From positions 1 through 64,000 of the forward strand of contig JAJEKV010000015.1 of the NCBI GenBank assembly GCA_021234155.1: 64,000 nucleotides of DNA, written 5' to 3'. Below the pieces are notes generated by a model, which was given only the letters and a program-made list of their open reading frames with translations, did not search any database and had not been told where the DNA came from. Below are positions 1-11,720 of this stretch, one piece after another; the first letter of the stretch is position 1; each line of letters begins with the position of its first letter. The position numbers were made by a program, and so were the translations under genes. The DNA is from Isoetes taiwanensis. Its lineage: Eukaryota; Streptophyta; Lycopodiopsida; Isoetales; Isoetaceae.

Positions 1-540
1 TCAAGTATCATTTCATCCGCCTTGGCAGGGTGCATTTTCGCAAACATGCAAAATAACTACTCTTGCCTCTTTGATACCTTTGATCCCACAACATAATTAT
101 TTGGGAGGATTTTGAAGATTACCATGGGAGATTGTTGTAGTGCCACCATGGGGTAATCAAAGTCATCATGATATAATGAAAAAGATATGGCTTTTGTTGC
201 AGTCGTGCTTCTATGCATCTTAATTTGTTGAATTTGTTGAAATTTCTATCATGCATTTAATAGATAATAGATGAGCGAAAACATCAGGTAATTTTATAAA
301 ATAGGAGTGCCCACATACTACAGTATATAGATGAACATCCAAGATACTGGTTTATTACAGGAAAATTCCATTGTCTTTCATTTATTCCATCTATGTTGCA
401 GGCTTTTGGAAATAAAAATGTCTGGTTTATTATGGCAAGATTTTGTTGCCCTTCAACTATTATGCCCATGTTGCGAACTTTTGAAAATAACAATGTCTCA
501 TGTTTGAACTAACATGTCCATTGAATCTATTGCAAGGAAT
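1..540. other. AT-rich spacer, no gene seen
   Basis: No reading frame with recognisable protein similarity and no repeat boundary is visible here. It probably belongs to the element whose 3' end lies at 768, but no 5' end can be seen in the window. Confidence 0.4.
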
Positions 541-768
541 TGATATAATGAATGTTACAATTCTCTGCAGCTACGACAATAACAATTGTACAATATTTTA
601 TTGCTAACTTCTCTATTCGTTGAACATAATTTTAATGTTGATGTATGGACGTAATCTTATCTACAAATCATTATCTGCTTCCGCAATGAAAAGCTAGACA
701 ACAACAAATTATTGCCGCTCAAATTTGTATTGCTTACACTGCCCAGCAACGCTGGGCATCGTTACTAG
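541..768 (+). mobile_element. 3' end of a Helitron carrying methyltransferase-gene 3' flank
   Basis: The block at about 590-738 matches the region just after the methyltransferase gene at 54,130-54,275, with only scattered substitutions. It is followed by a perfect 7-bp hairpin at 741-757 (GCCCAGC, loop AAC, GCTGGGC), a 7-base spacer and CTAG at 765-768, with a T next. A short GC hairpin just before CTRR followed by T is the standard Helitron 3' end. The same end recurs at 50,174 and 57,171 (minus strand), and most of it at 63,987. The 5' part of the element is outside the window. Confidence 0.75.
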
Positions 769-1348
769 TTATATAACTGTTTATTAAGTCTGCCAGAGGC
801 TATGATTTTTCTGCTATGATTTTTCTGATCCGTAAACATCGAGTGTGTTAAGGACTCCAATGGAGGATCAACATAATAGTTAACAAATTTCAGAGTCGGT
901 AGACGCCGATCAACCCTGTATAGTATCAAAATGTTAGATAACAAAGCAAGAAAAAAATATTAGAATAGAGAGGGATCTCAGATGCATCATCAGCCACATG
1001 CATCCAAGAAAATTAGAGATTATGAGATGCATAAGTATGGCCTCAAAACTCCTCAAAACTCAAGGCAACAACTTCACTAGGCTATTTGACATTTGGAAAC
1101 CAAAATCACAGTGTGGTTGGAACATAGATAAAAAGGTTGAGTTTGGCCCTGCTTGAATCTGGCCCAAAGCTGCAGGATTTTGCTCTTAGATCCACCAATG
1201 ATGTCGAGAAAGGGAAAACAATTAATCATACGAGCATTGACCAATTCTTATTATAAATTTGGCTGTGCGGAAGGTAAGGGGCTGGCTAGGCATCCTAACA
1301 TGCTATATTCATGACGAAGAATGTGCTATCTATTAAGCACGTCCCGTT

Positions 1349-1419
1349 GGCAATTGTTGGAATATTCTGCAGGGGTATATCCCAGAAGTTTGGCAATTGT
1401 TGGAAATATTCTGCAGGGG
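1349..1419. repeat. Short direct duplication (about 28 bp, two copies)
   Basis: A segment beginning ggcaattgttggaa and ending tattctgcagggg occurs at 1349 and again at 1392, differing by one A. It is a local duplication with no coding role seen. Confidence 0.7.
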
Positions 1420-1649
1420 TGCCCCCAGGTAGCCCAGATGTTTAGCAGTGCCCAGGTTGTTGATCACCGTCAGAGCTGCTCCAACTCTGCTATTGTGTAA
1501 TGATCCCCGTATTTGATGCTGCACAGCTGATTTTTTCTGGGCTTTTCTTTCTGGGGTTTTTCTTCACAGCTGATTAGAGGCTTTTTCGCCTAAGGCCGAG
1601 TCGAAGGAGCTGCCAGCCAGCCGTGCCGACGCAGTAATTGTGCTGCCGA

Positions 1650-1735
1650 CGCTTTGACAAAAACCTTTAACAGCCGACGCTTAACAGAACCTTAACAGCC
1701 GACGCCGACGCTTAACAAAACCTTTAACAGACAAA
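1650..1735. repeat. Irregular short repeats of ccgacgcttaac type
   Basis: Variants of gccgacgctt and aaaacctttaacag recur four or more times with uneven spacing. It looks like a small irregular minisatellite. Confidence 0.5.
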
Positions 1736-1776
1736 ACCATGTATGGCAATTCCACATGGATCTTCCGCTTCACAAT

Positions 1777-1960
1777 CAATCTGGCCTTAATATTAGAATA
1801 TGAAGGCGCACTATGCACATGTGGTCATTGTTACAATGCATCTGGCCTTAATATTAGAATATAGAGGGCGTAGTACGAACACTCGTCATTGTTACAATGA
1901 ATCTGGCCTTAATATTAGAATATAGAGGGCATAGTATGAACACGTTGTCATTGTTACTAT
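1777..1960. repeat. 61-bp tandem repeat, three copies
   Basis: The phrase ctggccttaatattagaata starts at 1781, 1842 and 1903, giving a period of 61 bp. Each copy continues through a variable ggcg/ggca segment into tcattgttac. It lies about 550 bp upstream of the dioxygenase ATG. Confidence 0.85.
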
Positions 1961-2504
1961 TCTGTCGAGGGCAAAGGCGCATTGCTGATGTGGGACCGAT
2001 GGAGGTGATTTAGGCAATTTGGTCGTTATTGCGGCCATGCCCTTTTTGGAATTCCAAAATTAAATCACACATGCAAAAACAATTGCAAAACTCTAATGAA
2101 ACCCTCGCCCCCACCCCGCTCCGCCCCAAAAAAAGAATCTGGACTTAGAACGAACACATCATCATTATTAGTGTTTCAATTTCGGATCGTTCAATGGCAC
2201 TTCACTTTTTATTTAATATTCAGTTTAATGGCTCACATGTAAATTTAAGGCTTGGTTGCTGGCAATAATTCTTGGCGTCATCCATTTTTCCCACGTTTTG
2301 TCGTGTTTTGTTAAAGCTGTCCATGTCAAACCTTGTTGTCTTACCTAACGCAGATCGTCCACATTTTTAAAAACCATGAACTATTTTTGACGTATGGGAT
2401 AAGATATCTTGGAGCTATTAAACCAAATCGAACTTTAGTTTGTAACCCATCTTTCTCTACATCGCTTTCACCAACGCCTCTTCTATCTAACTTAGCTAGC
2501 CACA

Positions 2505-3805
2505 ATGCCTAGTCTGCACAATGTTGATCAATATGAGATTGAGTCTCCATTGGCTTCAGAATTGAAGGGGATCAAAGCATTAGTAGATTGTGGCATGAAT
2601 GTTGATCAATATGAGGATGAGGCTTATGATCCTTTGGCCTCAGAGTTTATCAAAGCATTAGTAGAGCGTGGCATGAATATAGTTCCAACAAAGTACTTAA
2701 TGCCTCACGAGGATGCCATTGGGATTGCAGAGATTCCCATTGTCGATATGAGTAGTCCCACTATTATGCATGACCTCCACTATGCTTGCTCAACCTCGGG
2801 GATGTTCTATGTATGTTTTGTATGTTTTTACATATATATTTTTCTAATATTGATTACGCATATATGCTTTGATCATTCAGTTGGCTAATCATGGGATGGA
2901 GATAGAGAGTGTCATGAAAAGTGTATTGGAATTCTTTAAGTTGCTAGATGAGATGAAGATGAAGTTGTGGACATAGCAATTGTTTGACCCTGTCCGCTAT
3001 TGCACCAGCATGACACCATCTTTGGAGAAGCGACTAGAGTGGCACGACCATCTACAAATGTGGGTTGGGGAGAACGAAGTTGACTCATTCAAGTGGCCCG
3101 ACAAACCCCAACAATTGCGGTAAGCAATCAAGTTTGATTTGGCACAAGGAAAGATCTTGGGCTCACCATCTTTCTACAGGGAACAAAGTTCCAATTACGT
3201 GAAGGGATTGCTATCCTTGGGAAATGAACTTCCTGAAGCTCATGTCCAAAGGATGAGCAAGCGATGAAGAATGCTTATGGAAGAACATGCTTGCTCATGC
3301 GGGCCAACTACTACCCACCATGCCCTAATCCAAACATGGCACTCAGGATGGATGGTCACACCGATAGTGGCGGTGTCACTCTCCTCGCCCAAGATGATGT
3401 TGGAGGCTTGCAAGTAAAGCAAGACGGTCAATGGCGTGAGATTCTACCCAAAAAGGGTACATTTGTCGTGAACATGGGTGACCAAATTGAAGTAAGTTTT
3501 CGTATAAGAAACTCTAATCCTACTTGAGTTCTAATTAATGTCAATTTGACCGTGCAGAAGCTAACAAATGGACAATATAAGAGTATTCTTCACCGTGTGA
3601 TGGTGCACCCTAGCAAATATCGCGTATCTATCGCCTCCTTCGTCAGCCCATTTCCTGATCCTACCATTGACATTGCTCCCATTCCGGAGCTTATCCATGA
3701 AAAGAACCCATCAAAGTATACCCGAATGCCATACAAAGATTACATTAATGAAGTGTATACCCAACAATGTGTATTAAAAGTGAGTGCCCTAGTCGAAAGA
3801 TTTTA
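2505..3805 (+). pseudogene. 2-oxoglutarate/Fe(II)-dependent dioxygenase, broken (three exons)
   Basis: Exon 1 is 2505-2810, intron 2811-2880, exon 2 2881-3491, intron 3492-3557 and exon 3 3558-3805; both introns are GT...AG. Visible family motifs are NYYPPC, the Fe-binding HTD in GHTDSGG, the second Fe ligand His in SILHRVMVH, and RVS, where the Arg binds 2-oxoglutarate. This is the plant soluble dioxygenase family (flavonoid, gibberellin and SRG1-like enzymes); the substrate cannot be told. Exon 1 carries an internal duplication (NVDQYE...PLASE...KALV twice). Exon 2 has an in-frame TAG after KLWT (it reads as a CAG to TAG change), a TAA after PQQLR and a frame change near 3260. Exon 3 lacks about 14 bp present in the copy at 17.3 kb, which changes the C-terminus. 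Probably a pseudogene, though sequence error may contribute to the breaks. Confidence 0.85.
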
Positions 3806-5560
3806 AAAGGACTCTTTCGAAATTGAGAATAAGATCCTAATTTCTTCCCCGTTGATTAATTGTTTGGAAGGAAAATAATCCAATTGTTGCAATCCTAAAG
3901 CTTGGCCAATTGTTGATTCAATTATTATTATTGCTATGAAGCTTGTCATGTTCATTTTAAGATTAATGTTTTTTCAGAATATCTTATCTTATAACATGTC
4001 CTAAACCAAAACAACTTAATCTTATCTTATAAAATTATTGTATGTGTTTGATCTAATGGCCCAAGGCTGATTTGTCTATCTCAATAGAATGAGTATATTT
4101 TAATTGGACGCTTCTACATTTTCGTATAAATATACTTTGTGCCTACCTGCACTATATAATGTGCTTTTTTCATAGTGCAAACATCTCTTTTCGTTTTATC
4201 TTCATTGTATACATTGCTAGAGAGCTAGGTAATTGATCTCAACTCCCCTAAGACTTTTTGAAGATCTACTTAGAAAATCAAGGATAAGTGACCATCAATT
4301 GTGTGTTATATTTTAGTCTGCAAATTATCTAAATGTGAAGAGCTTGTATTAGCTTATATATTATTCAAACAAATATTGATATGATAAAAGGGGTTTGTCA
4401 TTTCATGCGACTATGGCAAATGGGTTCTCATCTCTTTTTCTATACTAAAGGAGGCGTCCTATATTGTTAAAGGGGGCAACTTTGTACCACCAAGAGTAAT
4501 AGGTGTAGTCCACCTATACAAGAGAACTAAGTTTTCAAATGTTTAACACATATACTCTTCGATTTTATGCACTTGGAGCTAGCATATACAGAATAGCTTT
4601 GTATAAATAAAGATTGCAACTATTCGGGAGAATTGCTTTGTATAAATAAAGATTGCAACTATTCAGGAGGTAACGGGGAATATGAACAATAACTTACAAA
4701 CGTAAGTGTGGTAATTACATTTAGAGATGATAATACATGAAAAAATAGCTCAACAATGAACTTGGAAACACATTAAATTAGAAACTTACTAAATGCAAAC
4801 AACTCAAACATGCCAAAATATACCCTTTTTATACAATACGACATCAAAATCATATATCATTCCCAAATATCAAACAAAAAATGCAGTTTATTGCCATTAT
4901 TCAAACAGATACTAATATGATAAAAGGGGTTTGTCATTTCATGCGACTATGGCAAATGGGTTCTCATCTCTTTTTCTATACTAAAGGAGGCGTCCTATAT
5001 TGTTAAAGGGGGCAACTTTGTACCACCAAGAGTAATACAAGAGAACTAAGTTTTCAAATGTTTAACACATATACTCTTCGATTTTATGCACTTGGAGCTA
5101 GCTTATACGTATAAATAAAGATTGCAACTATTTGGGAGAATTGCTTTGTATAAATAAAGATTGCAACTATTCAGGAGGTAACGGGGAATATGAACAATAA
5201 CTTACAAACGTAAGTGTGGTAATTACATTTAGAGATGATAATACATTACATGAATGCTAAATATTTATATACACTGAAAAAGCCATTTCAAATATTGGAA
5301 TGCACATTGCCAATAAACCAAGTTAGTCTATCATAATTCATAGAAGGAATGTGGGTATAGATATTGTGCATTAAAATGCCAATATAGAATCATGTTATCA
5401 ATAGGTCAACCAACAATGTAGATAGAACCAACGTGTCAAACAATATAAGTTCACATTTTGGAGCCATTAATATAAGATCCACTTGACACGAATTAGGTTC
5501 CCAAAATGTTGTTGGGGGGTCGTGTAACATAAGATTTTGCAAGGTTAAGGCATGTATTCG
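3806..5560. other. Dioxygenase 3' flank with an internal direct duplication
   Basis: No coding sequence is seen. A segment of about 350 bp at 4,366-4,735 (from attcaaacaaatattgatatg) is repeated at about 4,903-5,245 with few changes. Copies B and C contain the same flank, C without the repeat's second half before its 2.7 kb insert. Confidence 0.7.
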
Positions 5561-7200
5561 TATCTAAAAATGGTATTTTGCTGACTCACAAATTTGGGTT
5601 TGGTTTGGCAATGGTCGAATGGGTTGTATTGGTTTTTTTTTGGGAAGGCCTAATTTTTACAACCGAGTCGCGCCATTTTGTTTCTATCTCAGATAGGAAA
5701 GTGGGGTTCGTGGTTTAATTTGGGCTGCTAGGGGTGGCATGCATGAGTTATTCGGGTAAGTGGTTCTGGAGGCAACCGACGCCTTCAAATCGATTCTTAG
5801 AGCTGGTAATCCGGGCGCCAGAAATATGGATTTAATTTCGAGGGCAATGATGCAGATTCGATGGGGCATGATGGAGAACTGGAGCCGTGCTATGGCATCC
5901 GCGATTTTTTTCTTGTGAAGGGGAGATTTTGGATTCTTCCTTCTACCATAGCCAAAAGCATGTGCATGCAATTTCTTCTTTTGTTCTCGCCCCTATTCTC
6001 GCTTGCAATCGATGGTGTTGGTGTAATGGCACCGATGGTAAGTCGGGTTTCATTCAATCAAACTGCACCGATGAATCTGGGGTTCAAATCCCCATTCTTC
6101 CATGCATTTTCCTTGTTTTGTTTTGCCTCTTCCGCTTCTTTTACAAAGGTGTATTTTAGGCTCCTTCCGCTTTGCTTTTAGCGAAGCATCGTGATCTGGT
6201 TTTGTGGGCGGGTTCAACTCCCGCGTTCGCGGATGTTGTTTATTTGTTTGTTCTCGGGGGACGACAAAGTGCCGCCGGGAAGCTTAGTTATCCCATGGAA
6301 TGGAGCCGCAGCTTGCTCGCAGCTTTGAACGAGTGAGTTTCGTGAGAATTTGCTGCAAGTGAAACAACAGCAGTAGTATTGCTTCATAGTAGGCATGGTG
6401 CTTTAACTGTATATGTGCAAGACAGGTTTAGTTGTTTGTTGCATGTCTGTATATATGCATTTGACTTGAATCGAATACTTTCTCATGCACCTTAGGGTGA
6501 CGTGGAAATGGGGTTTTGACCCCATCTTGACTTGGGTTGGACGGGGCAGGGCATATCCTTGGGAATATGCCATGTTTCGATGGCTAGGATAGAGCGATTA
6601 TAGGATAGAGCGATTATATATTCACAAAAATCAAACTTAATAAGTGTCTAACTTATACCCAACAAATCTTTATGACATTATCGTATAAGATCCACTTAAC
6701 ACGAAATATATATTCACAAAAATCAAACTTAATAAGTGTCTAACTTATACCCAACAAATCTTTATGTCATTATCGTAATGAACCAAAGTTGGGAGGGAGT
6801 AGGGAGTGTGGGAGTACGACAAAGCTTTGAAATCTCAATGGGCATAGAAGCATCATCAACGGCATGTTTGGCATTGTAACGAAAATTTTAGACAACTACC
6901 TCTAAACATGCCAGCTTTGGACAGTTGGAATCCAATTCCTCAATAGGACACCACCGATGAAAGCTAAAATTCCAATTGTCTACATCTCAGCATAATAGTT
7001 AGCCTCCCGTGTATATGGTTATATGCATGATGATATGTGTATGATGTGTCACAAAAAACTACTTTCTTTTCAGAATCAAATGACATTAAATAATAAATAG
7101 GTTCTTATCGGTCTAGTTCTTCAAAAACACTAGCCGGTTATAGGCTTTCCACTCCATAAACAAAGCTATGAGTTCTTGCATCACCCATGCGAGAAATGTA
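5561..7200. other. Unit block with two tRNA T-arm-like hairpins
   Basis: This block is conserved in all copies (B 18,950-20,600; C 29,340-30,742 and on from 47,589). No protein is recognised. Two short hairpins look like tRNA T-arms or pol III B boxes: GGGGTTCAAATCCCC (6079-6093) and GCGGGTTCAACTCCCGC (6208-6224). The first recurs intact at 19,469-19,483; the others recur with changes. No full tRNA cloverleaf could be drawn, so this could be a decayed SINE-like or pol III unit, or chance. Confidence 0.35.
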
Positions 7201-7286
7201 ACCTTGTGTGTCAATGTCAAGTTTTTCACTCAAATATCTCCAGACATGCCCAGTGGGGCATTTCCAAAATACACTTGGGATTTTGC

Positions 7287-7426
7287 GTGTATTCCGTAAT
7301 ATACTTTTGTTAATAGGTTAAAGTGTATTCAAATACACTTTGGCTTTCTTTGTTCTGCAGATGTGTATTTCGATATACATTTTAGTCCAACAAAGAAAGA
7401 CAAAGTGTATTCTGGAATACACTTTG
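7287..7426. promoter_or_regulatory. Cluster of GTGTATTC..GAATACAC palindromes, copy A
   Basis: At least three palindromes lie in 140 bp: 7287-7304, 7321-7341 and 7401-7426. The last has perfect 12-bp arms (CAAAGTGTATTC, centre TG, GAATACACTTTG). The same cluster precedes the ParB-like gene in copies B and C, and the motif returns in the methyltransferase introns. A binding-site role is inferred. Confidence 0.55.
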
Positions 7427-8029
7427 GCTTTGTGTGGAATGTTGTTTGTCTTTTCTCGGGTTCTTTAGGTGTTTCACAGACTACAAGTGTGTCTTTTTAC
7501 TACAAAAAGCCTAAAACATTTTGTAATGTGGAACGGGAAGAGGGAGCGGTTCCCGCAGTAGCAAAGAGTGAGTTTTTTTACTACAAAAAGCCTAAAACAT
7601 TTTGTAATGTGGAATGGGAAGAGGGAGTCGATTTCGATAGTAGGCGTCGGCATCGCAAAAGCAAATGAATGCCTACCGGTCGCAGGTAGTATCCACCGTC
7701 CCCATCGAATCGACTCCTACGCACCATTTCACGTGCTGTCAAGGTAAGGAGAAATCTTTGATTCTTTCCGGCTTTTTCGCGATATGGCTATGCTACAACC
7801 AGAGTCTGTAGGCTATGGCTTGAAGTTTAGGTTTAGGTAAGCTCGGCGATTCTACTTGATTTCAAGTTTGAACAAAGTTCGTAAGCTCACATGGCTTGGT
7901 GGTGGTCGCTTGGAGTTCTACCACTATGGCGATGGTCGTGGCTATGGCTATGGTCACGGGTTTTAGCTATGGTCGTGGCTTGAATTCGCCGTTTCCCTTC
8001 CCCGCATAATGTAAACGAAACGTAGTAAT

Positions 8030-9562
8030 GGTTGTAAAAGGTCAAGCAAGAATGCTACATCAATTTTCCATTCTTGATTGGAATGGTTGCTACGCGGCAA
8101 GCTATTATTATCGGAAAACAAGAAATAACACCAACTTACCTTGAGGTAAATAGCCATATATTTCTTTCGTTAAGTTTTAAATTTTCTAGTACCAAAGCCT
8201 ATTTTTGTCGTGGTTTAGGATCTCATTTTTGTGATTTGTATTCAAATATGTTTTACAAGATACATTTTGTCCTCCTTTTTGGTGCATCTAATAACAATTT
8301 TCTGGCTGTGCAAGGTGGAAGCCGTGAAATCTACGAGGGGGCACCATCAAGATTACAAAAAAAGCCACACCCACGTAAGAACATTGACACCGCCATCGAG
8401 CCGGCTATTTATGATTGCACACAAACTCGTTGATTCGTGACAAGGGGCACAAGGAAAGTACAACACCATAAGGTTCTTGCATGTCCCAAGTAAGCCCCGA
8501 AATAAGATATGTCGCAAGCGAAGTTTGATTGCATGGGACAGATAAGGGACGTTTCCAAGACTGCTGACGAGTCCGAACAAGGTGGAAGGATCTCCTTTAA
8601 AACGTCACAAGGTTTCATTGTTCGTGAAGAAGCCTATTTCAAAATGTCTAGGGTGCAGCCTGACCCTTTGCACAAGTACATGGCTCACTACTCATACAAG
8701 GAAAAGCTTTCGGGTCTAATTGACAGGATTCGAAAGAGTCAAAGTGAAGACTTTGCCTACAGTGAATTAGAGCAGGAGGTGGTGTTGGATCAGAGGAAGG
8801 TAGTTCTTCTGAAAATGGGGATGTAAAAAGTTCTGAAGAGTCCATCGAAGAACAAGTTGTAAAACGGAAGAAGCCAAGAGGTACTATCGCGGCTAAGGAA
8901 CCGAAGAAGAAGAAGACAATGGAATTGGTTGTGGCAGAAACTCAAAAAGCTATAAAAAACACCAAAAAGGCAATTAGGGCAAAGCACCAGGTGTGGCAAT
9001 AAAAGAAGGTGGACAAAATGGCGGAAAGAATGGAAGAGATAAATCGGCTGATGTTTATGCAAGGAGTTACTTATCTGTCGGTGACTTATATGAAGCTGCC
9101 CCCAAAGAATGAAGTGGGAGAAATGCCACTTAAGGTTCGAAAAATTTATGCAGATCACTTGAGGAACCTGAAAGACAGAATTAGAAGCAACCCTAACGCT
9201 CACATGGCCCCCATTGTGGTGCTTGTGAATAGAACGCACTACACAAACCCACAAGGGTACGATAGAGAAAATGCCCACACGTACACGCATTATATTTTGG
9301 GAGGAAACTATAGCTTCAAGGCAAGAAGACTACTGTACAAAGAGAAATACAATTCCAGATACCTTTCTGCTCTCTGTGCAGTTTATTGTGGACTTACTGA
9401 TGAAGAAGCTAAAATAGTGGCCAACATACAAATGCGGATAACGAGTACAAGCTCAATATGAGTTTTGTAGACAAGATCAGGTTCATGCACAGTGAGTTCG
9501 TCGTCTTCAAGGAAAAGTATGATTTGAAGAAGCCTATAAATTCGTTAGAGCTTAAAGAAGCA
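8030..9562 (+). pseudogene. ParB-like domain half-gene, copy A
   Basis: This is the first half of the ParB/methyltransferase gene described for copy C. The leading exons cover about 8,030-8,150 and 8,310-8,825. The ParB-like part runs from 9,009 (MDKMAERMEEINRL) through VLVNRTHYTNPQGY, GGNYSFKARRL and GLTDEEAKIVANI. This copy has the best reading between these last two motifs (LLYKEKYNSRYLSALCAVYCG). All three copies share a TAA just before the KKVDKMAER segment and a one-base loss after ANI. In the leading exon this copy differs from B and C at several CAG/CTG sites. It ends at the Helitron insertion and has no methyltransferase half. Confidence 0.65.
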
Positions 9563-10553
9563 AATAATGGTGAAGCCCAGCTGGCATAAGTTGAGAGTTC
9601 AAAATGCTTTGGGATGCGGAGAAAAGCCCTATCCCTTTCCTTTTGCTCTATCCCACATTTCATTTTTTTTTTATTTTCTACTTTTTTTTTCTTTTCTTTT
9701 TTTTTTTTTCGCCTTTTCTCACATGTTTCCTTGTTTTCCCATCCCTTTCCTTCCCCCCTTCCCCTGCCTCCATAAACCTTTTCCCTTCCCTTTTGCTCCT
9801 TTCTCCACCTTTTTCCTCTTCTCTTTTTCTTTGCCCTTTTCCCCTTCTTTTTTATGCCTTCTTTTTTGCCTTCTCTTTTCCCACCCTTTTCCATGTCTTT
9901 TTTTCTCAACCTTTTTACTCTTTTCGCCCTTTTCCATGCCTATTTTTTCCCTTCTCTTTTCCTCATTTTCCCACTCTTTTCCCTCCTTTTTTTGTGTGCC
10001 CTTTTCCCTTCCATTTTTCTTTTTTCCCTCCCTTCCATGCCTTTTTTTACCTTCCTTTTTCCATCTCCTCACCCTTTCCCTCTTTCCCTTTCCATGTTCC
10101 CTTTTTTTCCCCTTTTCCATTTTCCTCATTTTCATTTTTTCCCTTTTCCCCTTTTTCCATTCTTTTTCTTTTCTATTTTTCCCACCCTTTTTCTTCTTTC
10201 TATTTTTCTGTGCTTCCTTTCAAGGTGGTTAAAAACGCTTTTTATTCATAAAATCTCTCTATAAAAATCCAGACGCCCCTCTAATTTATGGAATGGGATA
10301 GCCAAAAAAAAAAAAAAAAATTGCCCCTAATTTTTTTTTGTGTACATTTAGGTTTAAGGTTTGAATGTTTAGAATTAAGGTTTACAGGGGTTAGAATGTT
10401 TAGGTTTAGGGTTAGAATGTTTAAATTTAGGGTTAGAATGTTTAGGCTTACATTGTGTACACTTAGGTTTAGGGTTAGAATGTTGAGAATTTAGGATTAC
10501 AGGTTTAGAATTTAGGTTTAGGGTTAGAATTGTAGGCTTACAGGTTTAGAATT

Positions 10554-10730
10554 TGTTGGAATGCTGGAGTATGTGTAATGGGCACACATGAAGAATGACT
10601 CAGTGGAGGAGTGCCGAAAGCCCATCAAAGGGCCGGTAGCTCAGTGGTAGAGTACTTGGCTTGCAAGCAAGAGGTCCTGGGTTTGATCCCCAGCCTATCC
10701 ACCCAATCATAGAAAGCTCATTTCTCAACA
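10554..10730 (+). repeat. 5' TRIM LTR (177 bp)
   Basis: Starts TGTTGGAATG and ends TTTCTCAACA, giving TGTTG/CAACA inverted ends. It matches 15586-15763 except for one G. It contains a tRNA-like segment. Confidence 0.9.
10630..10701 (+). tRNA. tRNA-Ala(UGC)-like sequence inside the 5' LTR
   Basis: The 72 bases read as tRNA-derived. There is an A box TAGCTCAGTGG with D-arm, an anticodon loop CTTGCAA (anticodon TGC) and a perfect 5-bp T-arm (CTGGG, loop TTTGATC, CCCAG) containing the B-box match GGTTTGATCCC. The acceptor stem pairs only partly (GGGCCGG with CCTATCC), and the anticodon stem has a G-G mismatch. Probably not a working tRNA, but both internal pol III promoter boxes look intact. Confidence 0.6.
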
Positions 10731-10742
10731 TGGTATCAGAGC
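10731..10742 (+). promoter_or_regulatory. Primer binding site, initiator-Met tRNA
   Basis: TGGTATCAGAGC directly follows the 5' LTR. This is the usual plant copia primer site complementary to the 3' end of tRNA-iMet. Confidence 0.85.
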
Positions 10743-10807
10743 TACACTATGTCGACTCGTTTTGGAGCTACTCTCTTGAATTCTGTGGAAGTGTTTAAGG
10801 GTATCTC

Positions 10808-11720
10808 TTGAATTCTGTGGAAGTGTTTAAGGGTAAAGAGGGGTTTCAGATATGGAAGGAGAACATCAAAGAAGTACTGGTGTTTGAAAAATTATGGAGC
10901 ATAATTGAGCCAAGTGAACAGTCTGCTGATACAGATATGCATGACAGTAAATCAAAGGCTGCAGATGAAGCCAGTAGCAGCTCAATTACAAAGTCACCAG
11001 AGGTAAGTTCTTCAATCAAAGTTACTAGTAGTGCTGAAGATTATGAATTGAAAAAGAGCCAAACTAGAGCTATAATTATGTCAAAACTGGCACCAAATAT
11101 TATGATCAAGATAAGAAACCTTGGACCGAAGGAAATGTGGAAATATTTGATTAAGAACTTTGAGGAGAAAAACTCATCCCAAATAGATGTACTTGAAAAA
11201 GAACTCAGAATGTTGAAATATGATGGAAAGAAGGATGTGACGGAACTGTTTGCAAAATTTGACTTAATTTGTGCGGATCTTGAGGAGGCCGCAGTGAAGG
11301 CTTGTCTGTGGAATGCAAAAAAAATATTACAAATATCTAGAATGTTTGCTAGCATGAAAACCTTGTCTACTTTTAATTCGCTCTGTAAAGAGATAGAGAA
11401 CATGCCGAGATATTAGCTGTGGACTGAAATTGAGCGTAAAAATTACATGAATGAAGAAGAAGAAGAAGAGGCCACTGAAATATTGTTGGCTAAGAAAGGA
11501 AAGAGTTTTCCAAGAAGTAGCAGTATGTCTTCTACCTCTGGCCCCTGCTATTTATGTGGAGAAATAGGACATATAAAAAATTAATTGTCCTAATGGTCCA
11601 AGATCATCACATGCTATACTTGTGGTGGTGTTGGGCACTATTCTAGTGTTTTGTCCTTCTCCTAAAGGTGTAGAGGACGGGCGAGGGCGGTAGAGGAAGA
11701 GGTGGTAGAAGAGGAGGTGT
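10808..11720 (+). pseudogene. gag: Copia gag region
   Basis: A 202-aa frame (10808-11416) starts MNSVEVFKGKEGFQIW and has the copia gag features WSIIEP, MSKLAP and the F-DLICADL stretch. It stops early (YW replaced by a stop at 11,414). Beyond it, at about 11,548-11,640, lie remains of two CCHC zinc knuckles (CYLCGEIGHIKN and CYTCGGVGHYSS), both disrupted by small indels, then a basic Gly/Arg stretch. It would form the particle shell and bind element RNA. Confidence 0.75.

Larger units (their letters stand above)
769..2504. other. Spacer and upstream region of the dioxygenase gene
   Basis: No gene is recognisable. The stretch holds three small repeat blocks, listed separately, and ends in the presumed promoter and leader of the dioxygenase gene. 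I see no convincing TATA box at a fixed distance from the ATG at 2505. Confidence 0.4.

Noticed and set aside
6208-6224. tRNA or tmRNA-like gene ending GCGGGTTCAACTCCCGC
   Set aside because: Only the T-arm-like hairpin is present; no acceptor, D-arm or anticodon arm could be placed upstream.
9567-10264. Overlapping long open frames on both strands rich in Phe/Pro/Leu/Ser or Lys/Glu/Gly
   Set aside because: They lie on CCTTTTCC low-complexity DNA, are open in several frames at once and change at random between copies. The same applies at 15.9-16.8, 23.5-25.0 and 50.2-51.8 kb.
10630-10701. A genuine functional tRNA-Ala gene
   Set aside because: The acceptor stem pairs poorly, the anticodon stem has a mismatch, and the same sequence sits in both LTRs, so it is part of the element.
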